DNA from: Pontibacter vulgaris
GTDB lineage: Bacteria > Bacteroidota > Bacteroidia > Cytophagales > Hymenobacteraceae
Length of the DNA: 64,000 nt
Assembly: GCF_022758145.1 (NCBI RefSeq)
Contig: NZ_JAJVDH010000002.1
Span: forward strand, 372,001-436,000
Reading direction: 5' to 3'
The notes below the pieces were generated by a model. That model made no database searches and had not been told where the DNA came from. It worked only from the letters and a program-made list of their open reading frames with translations. Every line of letters begins with the position of its first letter. Positions within the stretch are counted from its first letter, which is position 1. A program made the position numbers and the translations under genes. This document shows positions 17,408 through 26,699 of the stretch, in pieces.

Positions 17408-17446
17408 ATTAGCTGATTGTTACCCCAAGGTTAACTTATTGTTACC
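17408..17446 (-). promoter_or_regulatory. Pho-box-like array before porin 2
   Basis: Units at 11-bp steps: ATTAG 17408, GTTAC 17419, GTTAA 17430, GTTAC 17441 (plus-strand reading). It is nearly identical in sequence to the array before porin 1. A GAATTTTG -7-like element follows on the minus strand at 17389-17396. Confidence 0.65.
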
Positions 17447-17526
17447 AAGTCAACTGGCCTAAATGCTTCTGTAAGTATAAATTAGGAAGTATAATGGCAG
17501 CCTTAATGCTTGTGAGAACGATGGGA

Positions 17527-17620
17527 TTTAACCTGTACTTAACATTGCCTTAAACTCAATTTAACACTACCGGCCAAAGCTTAACGCTATCATAATTTCC
17601 GCTTAAACTTCAGGTAAAAC
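17527..17620 (+). promoter_or_regulatory. Extended Pho-box-like array before the TonB receptor
   Basis: TTAAC 17528, TTAAC 17539, TTAAA 17550 and TTAAC 17561 are spaced exactly 11 bp. A second phased set follows: TTAAC 17581, a weak ATAAT 17592, TTAAA 17603 and a weak GTAAA 17614. The last unit ends about 10 bp before the -7 box, the spacing of PhoB class II sites in Escherichia coli. Confidence 0.65.
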
Positions 17621-17628
17621 AGCTACTC

Positions 17629-17636
17629 TACTTTTG
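17629..17636 (+). promoter_or_regulatory. -7 box for the TonB receptor
   Basis: TACTTTTG, an exact TAnnTTTG element, 28 bp upstream of the ATG at 17665. Confidence 0.6.
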
Positions 17637-17664
17637 CAGCGAGACTAAACAACAGTACATCGCT

Positions 17665-20451
17665 ATGAAGTTTTTACTTACAATTCTCACAATTCTTACA
17701 ACAACAGTTTATGGTTTTGCCCAGCAGGCAGCTTTAAAAGGCAGGGTAACCGATAAGGCCTCCGGAGAAGGAATAATAGGGGCAGTGGTTTTTATTAAAG
17801 GCACAGGTAAAGGCACCACCACCGACTACGACGGAAACTATACCTTGCCACTGGAGGCAGGCGTATATAATGCTTCGGTTACGTTTCTCTCTTACAAGCC
17901 CTTCGAAAGTACAGGTATAAAAATAAACCCCGGCCAGCCAACTATACTTAATATACAGCTCGAAGAAAATACCACAGAGATACAAACGGTAGAGATTGTA
18001 GCAACACGCCAGACAAATACCGATATGGCCCTCCTGCAGGACGTGAAAAAAAGCGAGGTTGTAGTAAGCGGTGTGTCGGGTGAGCAGATTGCCAAATCGC
18101 TGGACAGGGATGCCTCGGCCGTAGTGCGCCGCATACCGGGCGTAACCGTAATGAACGATCGCTACATTATGATACGCGGACTAAGCGAGCGCTACAACAC
18201 CGTAATGCTGAACGATGCCCTGACGCCCAGTACAGAACCAGATTCAAGGGCTTTCTCATTTGATATACTTCCAACAAGCGTTTTAGATAGGATCCTGGTG
18301 TTCAAGTCTGGTTCACCGGAACTGCCGGGCGAGTTTGGGGGCGGTGTAATTAAAGTATATACCAAAAATTTTGCTACCGAGAATACTACCAGCTTTGGTT
18401 TGTCCGGCGGATACCGCAGCGGCACTACGTTTAACAACATCAGTACCTATAAAGGCGGTAAAACAGATTTTCTTGGGTTTGATGATGGCGCCAGAGCATT
18501 GCCAGGCGCTTTTCCTGCTAACCTGAACAATGCCGGTGGCGAAAGTATACAAACTGCTGCTAAACAACTGAACAGCAATTGGGGGATTAACAAAACTACC
18601 GCCCTGCCAGACCAGCGCCTGTCTTTTGGTCTGACCCGTCGATTTTATGTAGGCGATACAGAGGCAAGCAACTTAACGGCACTGTCTTACAGCAACACCA
18701 GCCAGCTTATTAACGCCGAAAGATTCCGCTACACGGCCTATGATGCACAGCTGCAGCAAAGCCCTGTAGAGTATAAGTATAACGATACCGAATCGAGTCG
18801 CAATGTCCGGCTGGGTCTTATCAGTAACTGGGCTTTCAGGCTAAACAATAACAACAAGATCGAATTCAGAAACCTGTTTAACCAGCTAGGCCAGACACAG
18901 GTAATAGAGCGTAGCGGGCAGGAGTTGCAGGGCAAAGATGTGGATGTGCGCAACACCGCCCAACGCTACGAAAGCAGAAGCATTTACTCGGGTCAGTTAC
19001 AGGGAACGCACGATAAAGAGCTTACCACTTATACCTGGACGGCAGGCTACAACTATACCAACCGCAACGAACCGGATTACAAGCGCATCAGATCGCAGCG
19101 CAACATAGGCAGCAACGAACCCTTCCGCTGGATCATACCTTACGATGCCAATACATTTGATGCTGGCCGTTTCTACTCCAAAATGCAGGAAAATACGGTA
19201 ATGGCCGGTGGCCAGGCAGAGCGGAAATTTGCAGGTAAAGATACCCTTGCAGCCAATCAACCAAAGCTACGGGCAGGTTTTTATGCAGAGCGCAAAAGCA
19301 GGGAGTTTGATGCCCGCTGGATGTCTTATACTATAGCTAATGCAGCACAGTTTGACAATAACCTGCTGACATTGCCGCTTGGCCAGCTTTTTAATCCGGA
19401 GCATATAAGCGCATCTGGATTTACGTTGAAAGAAGGTACCAACCCCACCGACCGTTACGATGCGGCCAATACGCTGGTAGCGGGTTATGTAGGCGGCGTA
19501 CTGCCTTTAAACAAACTCAACCTGTCGGGTGGGGTGCGTGTGGAGTATAACAGGCAACAGCTAAACTCATCAAGGTATGGCAGCGGCAAAATAGAAGTTA
19601 ATAACCCGATCACGAACGTGCTGCCCTCGCTAAACGCCACTTATAATTTCAGCGATCGCACTTTGCTTAGAGGGGGCTACAGCCTGAGCGTAAACCGTCC
19701 GGAGTTCCGGGAACTGGCACCGTTTGCCTACTACGACTTCCAGCTGAATGCAGAAATACAAGGTAACAGCGACCTGACTACAGCCACTATCCATAACACA
19801 GACCTGCGCTACGAGTTTTACCCGAACCCTACGGAGGTTGTTTCAATAGGCGCTTTTTACAAGTACTTCAAAAACCCGATAGAAGTCTATAGCCTCCCGA
19901 CAGCGGGCAACCCCATCTATAAACCAGGCAATGCCAGCAGCGCACAAAGCTATGGTTTGGAAACAGAGATCAGGAAATCTTTCCTCAACCTATCTGACCG
20001 CAGCCTGATCCAAAACATGAGTTTTGTGCTGAACGCTTCGCTGATAAAAAGCAATGTGGATTTAGGAGAGCAAACGGAAGGGCAGGAGCGAAAAAGAGCC
20101 ATGTATGGCCAGTCGCCTTACATCGTTAACACCGGTTTATACTACCAGGACGATGCCCGCGACCTGCAGGTGAACTTGTTATACAATGTAATTGGCAAGC
20201 GCATTTTTACTGTTGGTGATGCCCAGGCACCTACGGTGTATGAAATGCCCCGCAACATGATCGACCTTTCTGTAACAAAAGGTATAGGTGAGCACTTCGA
20301 AATTAAAGCCGGCATCCAGGATATTCTGAACCAGAAAGTACGGTTTGTCCAGGACTCAGACAGAAACGCCAGCATCAACAGCACCGACGAGGACTTTACG
20401 ACTTTCAAACGCGGAAGCTACTCAACGCTAGGCATCAACTATAGATTCTAA
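17665..20451 (+). CDS. TonB-dependent receptor, probably Pho-regulated
   Basis: 928 residues. A signal peptide (1-20) is followed by a carboxypeptidase-D-like regulatory domain (about 24-105, GRVTDKASGEGIIGAVVFIKG). The plug domain is at about 130-250 (RIPGVTVMNDRYIMIRGLSE) and a 22-strand-type barrel ends FKRGSYSTLGINYRF. It imports a ligand through the outer membrane using TonB energy. The phased array upstream and the neighbouring pst genes suggest a phosphorus-containing ligand such as an organophosphate; that is inference. Heptamer density is lower here than in most of the window. Confidence 0.92.
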   Translation: MKFLLTILTILTTTVYGFAQQAALKGRVTDKASGEGIIGAVVFIKGTGKGTTTDYDGNYTLPLEAGVYNASVTFLSYKPFESTGIKINPGQPTILNIQLEENTTEIQTVEIVATRQTNTDMALLQDVKKSEVVVSGVSGEQIAKSLDRDASAVVRRIPGVTVMNDRYIMIRGLSERYNTVMLNDALTPSTEPDSRAFSFDILPTSVLDRILVFKSGSPELPGEFGGGVIKVYTKNFATENTTSFGLSGGYRSGTTFNNISTYKGGKTDFLGFDDGARALPGAFPANLNNAGGESIQTAAKQLNSNWGINKTTALPDQRLSFGLTRRFYVGDTEASNLTALSYSNTSQLINAERFRYTAYDAQLQQSPVEYKYNDTESSRNVRLGLISNWAFRLNNNNKIEFRNLFNQLGQTQVIERSGQELQGKDVDVRNTAQRYESRSIYSGQLQGTHDKELTTYTWTAGYNYTNRNEPDYKRIRSQRNIGSNEPFRWIIPYDANTFDAGRFYSKMQENTVMAGGQAERKFAGKDTLAANQPKLRAGFYAERKSREFDARWMSYTIANAAQFDNNLLTLPLGQLFNPEHISASGFTLKEGTNPTDRYDAANTLVAGYVGGVLPLNKLNLSGGVRVEYNRQQLNSSRYGSGKIEVNNPITNVLPSLNATYNFSDRTLLRGGYSLSVNRPEFRELAPFAYYDFQLNAEIQGNSDLTTATIHNTDLRYEFYPNPTEVVSIGAFYKYFKNPIEVYSLPTAGNPIYKPGNASSAQSYGLETEIRKSFLNLSDRSLIQNMSFVLNASLIKSNVDLGEQTEGQERKRAMYGQSPYIVNTGLYYQDDARDLQVNLLYNVIGKRIFTVGDAQAPTVYEMPRNMIDLSVTKGIGEHFEIKAGIQDILNQKVRFVQDSDRNASINSTDEDFTTFKRGSYSTLGINYRF

Positions 20452-20488
20452 AACAACCTAATCAACCTTAACCCCAATTTTATTAACC

Positions 20489-21820
20489 ATGAAAAAAGTA
20501 AGCACATTATTACTGCTCGCCTTATTAGGTGTGGCCACAGTCGCCTGCAAAGAAGACGGAGAAGATACTGTTACACCTATCGAACAGACGACAGGCGTTG
20601 TGGAGCTGACAGGTTCTATTACTTCTGACATGACTTTAAAGGCCGATAAAAAATACCTGCTGAAAGGATTTGTATACGTGCAGGCGCCGGCTAAATTAAC
20701 AATAGAGCCAGGTACCATCATAAAAGGCGATAAGGCGACAAAAGGTTCTCTGATCATAGAACGCGGTGCGCAAATCATAGCCCGTGGCACCGTAGATAAG
20801 CCAATCGTTTTTACATCTAATCAGGCAAAAGGCACGCGTGCTGCCGGCGACTGGGGCGGGTTAATTATACTTGGTAAAGCTCCTGTAAACTCTGGCAGCT
20901 CAAGCGCTATAGAAGGAGGCGTAGACAGGTTGTATGGCGGCAGCGACGCAGCAGATAATTCGGGCGTGCTGAAGTATGTGCGCGTTGAGTTTGCAGGTAT
21001 AGCCTACCAGCCCGACAACGAGATAAACGGCATTACGCTGGGTGGAGTGGGCAGCGGCACTGAGCTGGACTTTGTGCAGGTTTCTTTTGGCGGAGACGAT
21101 GCTTTTGAATGGTTTGGTGGCACTGTAAATGCAAAGCACCTGGTAGCTTACAAAACCGTGGACGATATGTTTGATACCGACAATGGTTATGCAGGCACGG
21201 TGCAGTATGTAGTTGGCATCAGCGACCCGAACGTAGCAGATGGTTCTAAATCGAATGGTTTTGAGTCGGATAACAACAAGGCTGGCGATAATGCTGCTCC
21301 GTTTACTTCAGCTAAATTTTCCAACGTGAGCTTATTCGGTCCAATAGCTACTTCAGGTGCCAGTGTGAACTCCAACTATGGCAGCGGCATCCACTTCAAG
21401 AAAAATACGAAGATATCAGTATACAACTCCCTGATCGCAGGATGGCCGAAAGGCATTTACCTGGATGGTGCTGCTGTAGAAAACGGCGCGAAGAACAATG
21501 AGTTTAAGTTTAAGAGCAACGTAATTTCAGGATCAACTAGGGCGCTAAACTTGGCCAGCAACAGTACATTTGATATTACTGCCTGGTTTGCTAACAATAC
21601 GAATATGCAAAAAGCAGCTAACTCAGATGTAAAAGTAGATGGATCTTTCAAGCAGTCCGGAGCGCCAACTTTCCTGCCTGGTTCAGGTTCAGAGCTGCTT
21701 TCAGGTGCAAGCTTCGAGGGCGTTACAGGGTTTGAAACCGTTGCTTACAGAGGCGCTTTCGGTACAACCGACTGGACTGCCGGCTGGACGAATTTTGACC
21801 CAAACAATACAGAATACTAA
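20489..21820 (+). CDS. Surface lipoprotein with beta-helix-like repeats
   Basis: 443 residues. The N-terminus MKKVSTLLLLALLGVATVAC has a lipobox with Cys at 20. The body has repeated Gly-rich short strands (LTIEPGTIIKG, SLIIERGAQIIARG, PIVFTSNQ) typical of right-handed parallel beta-helix proteins, then GGDDAFEWFGGTVNAKHLVAYK, DMFDTDNGY and SNGFESDNN. I do not recognise an enzyme family. It follows the TonB receptor by 37 bp on the same strand and probably works with it at the cell surface, as receptor-lipoprotein pairs do. Pho co-regulation is inferred. Confidence 0.75.
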   Translation: MKKVSTLLLLALLGVATVACKEDGEDTVTPIEQTTGVVELTGSITSDMTLKADKKYLLKGFVYVQAPAKLTIEPGTIIKGDKATKGSLIIERGAQIIARGTVDKPIVFTSNQAKGTRAAGDWGGLIILGKAPVNSGSSSAIEGGVDRLYGGSDAADNSGVLKYVRVEFAGIAYQPDNEINGITLGGVGSGTELDFVQVSFGGDDAFEWFGGTVNAKHLVAYKTVDDMFDTDNGYAGTVQYVVGISDPNVADGSKSNGFESDNNKAGDNAAPFTSAKFSNVSLFGPIATSGASVNSNYGSGIHFKKNTKISVYNSLIAGWPKGIYLDGAAVENGAKNNEFKFKSNVISGSTRALNLASNSTFDITAWFANNTNMQKAANSDVKVDGSFKQSGAPTFLPGSGSELLSGASFEGVTGFETVAYRGAFGTTDWTAGWTNFDPNNTEY

Positions 21821-21906
21821 GTGTAGAATTTTAAATAAGGCTGCACATGTTTGGTGAGAAATAGTGTGCCAGCCGAAGCAGTACGGCTTAGTCTCCCGTG
21901 CTGCGC

Positions 21907-21936
21907 AAAACCCGCCTGTTCAGGTGGGTTTTTTTA
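21907..21936 (+). terminator. Terminator after the receptor-lipoprotein pair
   Basis: The stem 21907-21918 with 21921-21932 has one G-T pair and is followed by a run of T residues. It lies about 87 bp past the lipoprotein stop. Confidence 0.85.
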
Positions 21937-21953
21937 TGGATAGGCTTGCCTTA

Positions 21954-22946
21954 TTAACTGATAGGTACTTTGCGAAGTATGGCTTCTATGAAATCCTTGG
22001 TTGTAATGCCGTCGGCTTCGGCTTCATAGTTAAGTATAATGCGGTGGTTCATTACATCGTGCGCTACTTCTTTGATATCCTCGGGCAACACATAATCGCG
22101 TTCATCAAAATAAGCCACAGTTTTGGCGGCACGGTGTAGGGCTATACTTGCCCTCGGCGAAACCCCGAACTGAATGTAATCTGCAAATTCAGCCAGATCG
22201 TACTCGGCTGGTCGCCGGGTGGCAAACACCAGTTCTATAATATACTTCTCCAGCGTTTCAGAAATCTGTACCTGGTTTATCTCGCTACGGATGGCAAAAA
22301 TATCTTCCTGCGAAAGCACCTTAGAAACGGTATCGCTGAAAGACATGTTGGCCATGCGGCGCATAATTTCCAGTTCGTCCGCTTTTTTAGGGTAATCGAT
22401 GTATACTTTCATCATAAAGCGGTCTACCTGGGCTTCAGGCAGCGGGTAAGTACCTTCGTGCTCTACCGGGTTCTGGGTAGCCAATACTAAAAAGGGAAGG
22501 TCTAAGCTGAAAGTGGTTTCGCCTATAGTTACCTGTTTTTCCTGCATAGCCTCCAGCAACGCCGACTGTACTTTAGCAGGCGAGCGGTTAACCTCATCGG
22601 CAAGTATAAGGTTGGCAAATATCGGCCCTTTCTTTACCTCAAACTTAGAAGCGTTCTGGTTATAGATCATGGTGCCGATCAGGTCGGAAGGCAAAAGATC
22701 GGGCGTGAACTGAATGCGCTGAAAATCCAGATGCAAGGCTTTCGAAAGTGTGTTGATGGTAAGTGTTTTGGCAAGGCCGGGCACACCCTCCAGCAAAATA
22801 TGACCGCCTGTAAACAAGCCGATCAGCAAGCGGTTTACCATATACGACTGCCCCACTACCACTTTGCCCACTTCACTAAATACCTGTTTTATCTTAAGCT
22901 GGTGCGCCTTTACCTTATCCTGGTACATCAATTCTTCTACTGCCAT
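21954..22946 (-). CDS. MoxR-family AAA+ ATPase
   Basis: A 330-residue AAA+ ATPase of the MoxR type. Walker A is GVPGLAKT at 54-61, Walker B is LILADEVNR with D117 and E118, and FLVLATQNPVEHEGTYPLPEAQ is the family sensor-1 region. MoxR proteins act as chaperones that insert cofactors or mature complexes, usually with DUF58 and von Willebrand A partners. No such partner follows in this window, so the client is unknown. Confidence 0.9.
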   Translation of the reverse strand: MAVEELMYQDKVKAHQLKIKQVFSEVGKVVVGQSYMVNRLLIGLFTGGHILLEGVPGLAKTLTINTLSKALHLDFQRIQFTPDLLPSDLIGTMIYNQNASKFEVKKGPIFANLILADEVNRSPAKVQSALLEAMQEKQVTIGETTFSLDLPFLVLATQNPVEHEGTYPLPEAQVDRFMMKVYIDYPKKADELEIMRRMANMSFSDTVSKVLSQEDIFAIRSEINQVQISETLEKYIIELVFATRRPAEYDLAEFADYIQFGVSPRASIALHRAAKTVAYFDERDYVLPEDIKEVAHDVMNHRIILNYEAEADGITTKDFIEAILRKVPIS

Positions 22947-23066
22947 GCGTCTTGCTTTGGATTTATAACGCTTAAATATAGTAACTATAACACATTACAT
23001 TCAAGAAAATGCTCAGAAGAGGGGCAATGTTTTATAAGACAGCGGCTTGAATGGGCTAAAATAAAA

Positions 23067-23089
23067 ATAGCACCGGCAAGGGGTGCTAT
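23067..23089 (-). terminator. Terminator after the PH-like membrane protein
   Basis: An 8-bp stem (ATAGCACC 23067-23074 with GGTGCTAT 23082-23089) is followed on the minus strand by TTTTATTTTA. Confidence 0.7.
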
Positions 23090-23115
23090 CTGGTAAGATC
23101 ATACGCAAGTAGAGA

Positions 23116-23571
23116 TCAGGATACTTCTACTTGCTGTGGTTTTGTTTTTTGAGGCTCTGTTTTCTGAAGCGATGCCAAACGATCTTTTTTTGCCTGGCGC
23201 ACCATTTGTATAAGGGCTCCAACGCGGGTTTCTTCTACTTCCAAAGGCAATACAAGTACAGTGTTAGGGGCAACTATATGAATGCGGCGCTGGCGTGTCA
23301 TGATATAAAGCATCAGGAAAAAGCCACTGATAAGCGCGAACGAATCATTGAAGTATACAAACAGGGCCGATGCAACACTCAATCCTAAGTAGGCTGTTTT
23401 GCCGGTTGTCTTCATTTCCCACTTCAGTATATCTTCCAGCATAACTGATTGCGTGCCACGTAGATCCCATGGTTTACGCTTCCGGATAACCCGGTGCGTG
23501 GTAAGCGCCAGCTTATCATCAACTGTTTGCAGGAGGTATTGTTCGCCCACGAGTAATTTTGCATTCGCCAT
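23116..23571 (-). CDS. Small membrane protein with a PH-like domain
   Basis: About 151 residues from the ATG at 23571 (an upstream ATG at 23628 would add 19 residues). The start LLVGEQYLLQTVDDKLALTTHRVI resembles the bacterial pleckstrin-homology (bPH) family, followed by two hydrophobic segments (about 62-95) and a basic, Gln-rich tail. Function unknown. It stands alone, 169 bp from moxR, in the same orientation. Confidence 0.65.
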   Translation of the reverse strand: MANAKLLVGEQYLLQTVDDKLALTTHRVIRKRKPWDLRGTQSVMLEDILKWEMKTTGKTAYLGLSVASALFVYFNDSFALISGFFLMLYIMTRQRRIHIVAPNTVLVLPLEVEETRVGALIQMVRQAKKDRLASLQKTEPQKTKPQQVEVS

Positions 23572-23917
23572 AGCTGGTGAAGCGTTAAGTTTGTTCAATT
23601 TCGGGTAGTGTAAAAGGGTCAGAAGCACAGTGTATTTTAATTATCTATACTGTAGATACCAAAAGCATTCAAAAGGTTGCAAGTACTATCTACAAAGATA
23701 AAATTTTAATGTTTGATAAATAAGTATACTTCATTTATTAATTTAAGTATACGTAGTATGGATTAATAAAGGCTTAAGCATAAAACATGCCATGGTTATT
23801 GACAGGCTTTTAAATAAATAGTTTAACCGCTATATAAAATAATTTTGCTGCGCTAAAAATAAAAGCTCCTTCTGCCGTGCAAAAGGAGCTTTGTGATGCT
23901 TAAGCTAAGTATAGTGT
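23572..23917. other. AT-rich intergenic region
   Basis: No gene in 346 bp. It includes the perfect palindrome AAGTATACTT (23722-23731), a further AAGTATA at about 23746, and the terminator of the acidic-protein gene. Confidence 0.6.
23862..23892 (-). terminator. Terminator after the acidic small protein
   Basis: A 10-bp stem (AAAGCTCCTT 23862-23871 with AAGGAGCTTT 23883-23892) with a T-rich tail on the minus strand, 26 bp past the stop. Confidence 0.8.
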
Positions 23918-24298
23918 TTAGGTAAGGTAGAATTCTCCTTCAAAACCATGAGCACGCTGATTTTTGAAACGCGCAACATCCAGCTGCATGTTATCATAAA
24001 TCTCCTGAATTTCTTCCGACTCTTCTAGTAATGGTTTAATGTGTTCGCTCAGTAGCTTTGCCGCCAACGGGTAAAACTTAGAATCGTCGGTGTTCTTGGC
24101 GTTTACTTTAAAAGAACTTACAGCGCTTTCAAGTTTCTTCAGCGAAGGATATTTAGGCTTGAATTCCTGGATTGTGTCACGGAGTCTCTCCCGAATCATC
24201 AGGTATAAGTCTTCCTCGAATGTCATCCCTAAATCGTCATCCTCCTCCTCGTCAAAATCGTGGCTGAACTCATCTTCGTAATCGAAATCGTCTCTCAT
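23918..24298 (-). CDS. Acidic small protein of unknown function
   Basis: 126 residues with no signal or membrane span. The first 24 residues are mostly Asp and Glu (ending FDEEEDDDLGM), followed by a helical region with TFEEDLYLMIRERLRDTIQEF and LLEESEEIQEIYDNMQLDV. It may be a DNA-mimic-like or protein-binding factor, but nothing in the sequence identifies a function. It has its own terminator and stands alone. Confidence 0.65.
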   Translation of the reverse strand: MRDDFDYEDEFSHDFDEEEDDDLGMTFEEDLYLMIRERLRDTIQEFKPKYPSLKKLESAVSSFKVNAKNTDDSKFYPLAAKLLSEHIKPLLEESEEIQEIYDNMQLDVARFKNQRAHGFEGEFYLT

Positions 24299-24551
24299 GG
24301 CTAATATAAAAGTTTATGTAAGTTGATATTACGAGCCTGCGACTGCTAGGATACGGTTGAATTATACTTTTTTAGCCAACAACATATTGGCCTGATAAGT
24401 ATAGTTTGGCCGCCTGCAATGCACAAGCTAACTGCATAATTAGTATTTGCTGCGCTTATTTGCAAAAGTATAGCAGTTACTTTTTTTTAACGGGCAGCTG
24501 ATTTTATCACTTTCGGGCCTCTACCGGAACGGTTACCGGGGTACATAAAAA

Positions 24552-24575
24552 AAGCCCCTCCGTTAGAAGGGGCTT
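24552..24575 (-). terminator. Terminator after 24597-25703 gene
   Basis: An 8-bp stem (24552-24559 with 24568-24575) with seven T residues following on the minus strand. Confidence 0.8.
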
Positions 24576-24596
24576 AAAGTATAATAGCTGCCGATG

Positions 24597-25703
24597 TTAC
24601 GCAAATTTACGTTCTATCAGTTTCAAGAGCTTGTTTACATTTTCCGTTTTGCGGCTCCAGTCGTATTTGCTGGCCAGGTTACGGGTAACAAAATCCTGGG
24701 CCTCTTCAGGGTTAGCAAACTCATCTAAAGCCATTATAGCCTGGTAATACGACAGGTTATCGCCATCGAAGAGCTCATTTATAAAGCTGAAACGCTGGTT
24801 AATGGAAATAGAGTTTTTCAACGACTCGATCTTGCGGTTGCTATGAGAATCGGCTAACGAAGCATTCGCAGCTGCCTTCCGGAAGTTTTCGTTCAGGGTT
24901 GGCTTGCTTTCAGTTCGGAAACGCTCGTTTATATTATGCTCTGCAGCAGGCACAGTAGCGGGGCGCTGCACTATGGTAGCTTCACGCTGCGCCATGTGTA
25001 TTGGTGCTACAATGTCCTTTTCTTCTTCAGGAGCAGCAGGTGTTGGTTTGGCAAAGGTCTCTATTGGCGGTACCGTTACAGCCGGGCTGATAACCTCCTG
25101 TTCGCTTATAGGTAGCAGGCTGTTAAACTGGGCTACTAAATTACTCAGGGGCGTACGGTTGGCCTGGTTTGCGTTAATGTATAGTTTAAAGCGGCTCAGA
25201 ATGTACTCGCGGTCACGGTTTGATGGCGACAGTGTGTCTACAAAACCAGCGAACAGCTGTTTGTCCAAGTCAATATACTTCAGGTTATCCTGCAGCTTTG
25301 GAAGTGTAATTTCCTCCTGTATCCTGAGAAACTTTTCCTCTAAGGTAGCTGCCGGGTTAAGCGCAACTATAAACGTGTCGTAAATGGCTTTCTGCAGCAG
25401 GGGCTCAAATGCGTTGCGCTTCATCAGTATCTTGCGCGACAGCACATTCATGAAATTCAGCAGTGCCTCTTTTACTTCCTCGTTTTCATAATCAAAATAC
25501 GGGCTGCGCAGATTTGCCATTTCATGGTGCCACTTCAGCAGGAGCTCCTTTATTACAAACAGGTTTACCTGCCTGATAGGTGTAAAGCCAATGAGTTGCA
25601 GGCCGTTAATAACATCATGCGATGCAAAGTGACGGTCGCAAAGCAGATTTGCCAGCTCTTTACTGTAACGATCCAGGTGTAATTGATTATATTTGTCTTC
25701 CAT
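24597..25703 (-). CDS. Unknown helical protein of Cytophagales type
   Basis: 368 residues, soluble. The N-terminal two-thirds is helical (ELLLKWHHEMANLRSPYF). It is followed by a Pro/Ala/Glu-rich linker at about 205-260 and a C-terminal domain with SISINQRFSFINELFDGDN and FVTRNLASKYDW. The C-terminal block is one I associate with unnamed Bacteroidota proteins; no function is assignable. It is divergent from the ferredoxin gene with only a 36-bp gap, so the promoters must be very close. Confidence 0.7.
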   Translation of the reverse strand: MEDKYNQLHLDRYSKELANLLCDRHFASHDVINGLQLIGFTPIRQVNLFVIKELLLKWHHEMANLRSPYFDYENEEVKEALLNFMNVLSRKILMKRNAFEPLLQKAIYDTFIVALNPAATLEEKFLRIQEEITLPKLQDNLKYIDLDKQLFAGFVDTLSPSNRDREYILSRFKLYINANQANRTPLSNLVAQFNSLLPISEQEVISPAVTVPPIETFAKPTPAAPEEEKDIVAPIHMAQREATIVQRPATVPAAEHNINERFRTESKPTLNENFRKAAANASLADSHSNRKIESLKNSISINQRFSFINELFDGDNLSYYQAIMALDEFANPEEAQDFVTRNLASKYDWSRKTENVNKLLKLIERKFA

Positions 25704-25739
25704 TTGGGGGATGTCTTTCTTCTGTAAAGTTATAAAAAT

Positions 25740-26063
25740 ATGCCAAAGTTAGTTGTGCAAAACCTTGCCAGCCGCCAAGTATTTGTGGCGCAAGGTCAAA
25801 CGTTGCTGAAGGCCCTGCAGGCTGAAGGCATCGACTGGATGCACGCCTGCGGAGGCAAGGGCCGTTGCACTACCTGCCGCATTATTGTACGCGAGGGGTT
25901 ACAGCATTTTGGCCCGCTTACAGCTGCAGAAACCAGGTACCGCAACAATGGCCGCTTACAGGATAACGAACGCCTGACCTGCCAGTGTACATTAGAGAAC
26001 GGCGATGCCGTGGGCGTAGTACCTAACCAGACCAAGTTACCACACTTAACTTACACCGCTTAA
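25740..26063 (+). CDS. 2Fe-2S ferredoxin
   Basis: 107 residues. The ligand pattern C37-x5-C43-x2-C46 and C81 in ERLTCQC marks a 2Fe-2S ferredoxin different from the ISC-type one at 800-1129. It probably donates electrons to an oxygenase or reductase. It is followed by tdk after 12 bp on the same strand, likely one transcript, though no functional link is obvious. Confidence 0.88.
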   Translation: MPKLVVQNLASRQVFVAQGQTLLKALQAEGIDWMHACGGKGRCTTCRIIVREGLQHFGPLTAAETRYRNNGRLQDNERLTCQCTLENGDAVGVVPNQTKLPHLTYTA

Positions 26064-26075
26064 GTTTTTTTATAG

Positions 26076-26669
26076 ATGTTTATTGAACCGCGCGTAGGCA
26101 AAGATAACCACGCACACAGGAGAGGATGGATTGAGGTGATCTGCGGATCGATGTTTTCGGGCAAAACTGAAGAGCTGATTCGCCGGCTTAACCGCGCCAA
26201 GATTGCAAAACAGAAGGTGGAGATTTTTAAACCAGCCCTGGATAAACGCTATCATGACGAGGATGTGGTATCGCATAACGCCAATGCCATACGTTCTTCG
26301 CCTATAGATTTTGCCCAGGATATGCTCTTGTTGGGTGGTAGCTGCGATGTGGTAGGTATAGATGAAGCCCAGTTTTTTGATGAAGGCCTGGCTGAAGTAT
26401 GCGTGAAGCTGGCAAACAGTGGTGTGCGAGTAATTGCGGCAGGTCTGGACATGGATTACTTAGGAAAGCCTTTCGGGCCGATGCCAGCGTTAATGGCCGT
26501 GGCCGAGTATGTTACCAAAGTACATGCAATATGTGTGCAGTGCGGTGATATTGCCACCTACTCTTTCCGCAGCGATGCCTCAGAGCAACAGGTACTGCTC
26601 GGCGAAACTGATTCTTACGAAGCCCGCTGCCGCCATTGCTTTTTAGAAGGCATGAAGCAAAAGCAGTAA
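26076..26669 (+). CDS. tdk: Thymidine kinase
   Basis: 197 residues, the type II (small) thymidine kinase. Walker A is GSMFSGKT at 24-31, the DEAQFF motif at 96-101 includes the catalytic Glu97, and the zinc ribbon Cys residues are at 153, 156, 185 and 188. It phosphorylates thymidine to dTMP in the salvage pathway. It begins 12 bp after the ferredoxin gene. Confidence 0.95.
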   Translation: MFIEPRVGKDNHAHRRGWIEVICGSMFSGKTEELIRRLNRAKIAKQKVEIFKPALDKRYHDEDVVSHNANAIRSSPIDFAQDMLLLGGSCDVVGIDEAQFFDEGLAEVCVKLANSGVRVIAAGLDMDYLGKPFGPMPALMAVAEYVTKVHAICVQCGDIATYSFRSDASEQQVLLGETDSYEARCRHCFLEGMKQKQ

Positions 26670-26699
26670 GCCGCTATACTTTCCCTTGTTTCAGAAGCC

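Larger units (their letters stand above)
17261..17664. other. Divergent control region, porin 2 and TonB receptor
   Basis: No gene in these 404 bp. It carries the porin Pho-like array (17408-17446), the receptor array (17527-17620), the receptor -7 box and three AAGTATA heptamers (near 17339, 17474 and 17487). Confidence 0.75.

Noticed and set aside
24904..25383. Plus-strand frame opposite the 368-residue unknown
   Set aside because: No start signal and composition typical of an antisense frame rich in Ser and Leu.
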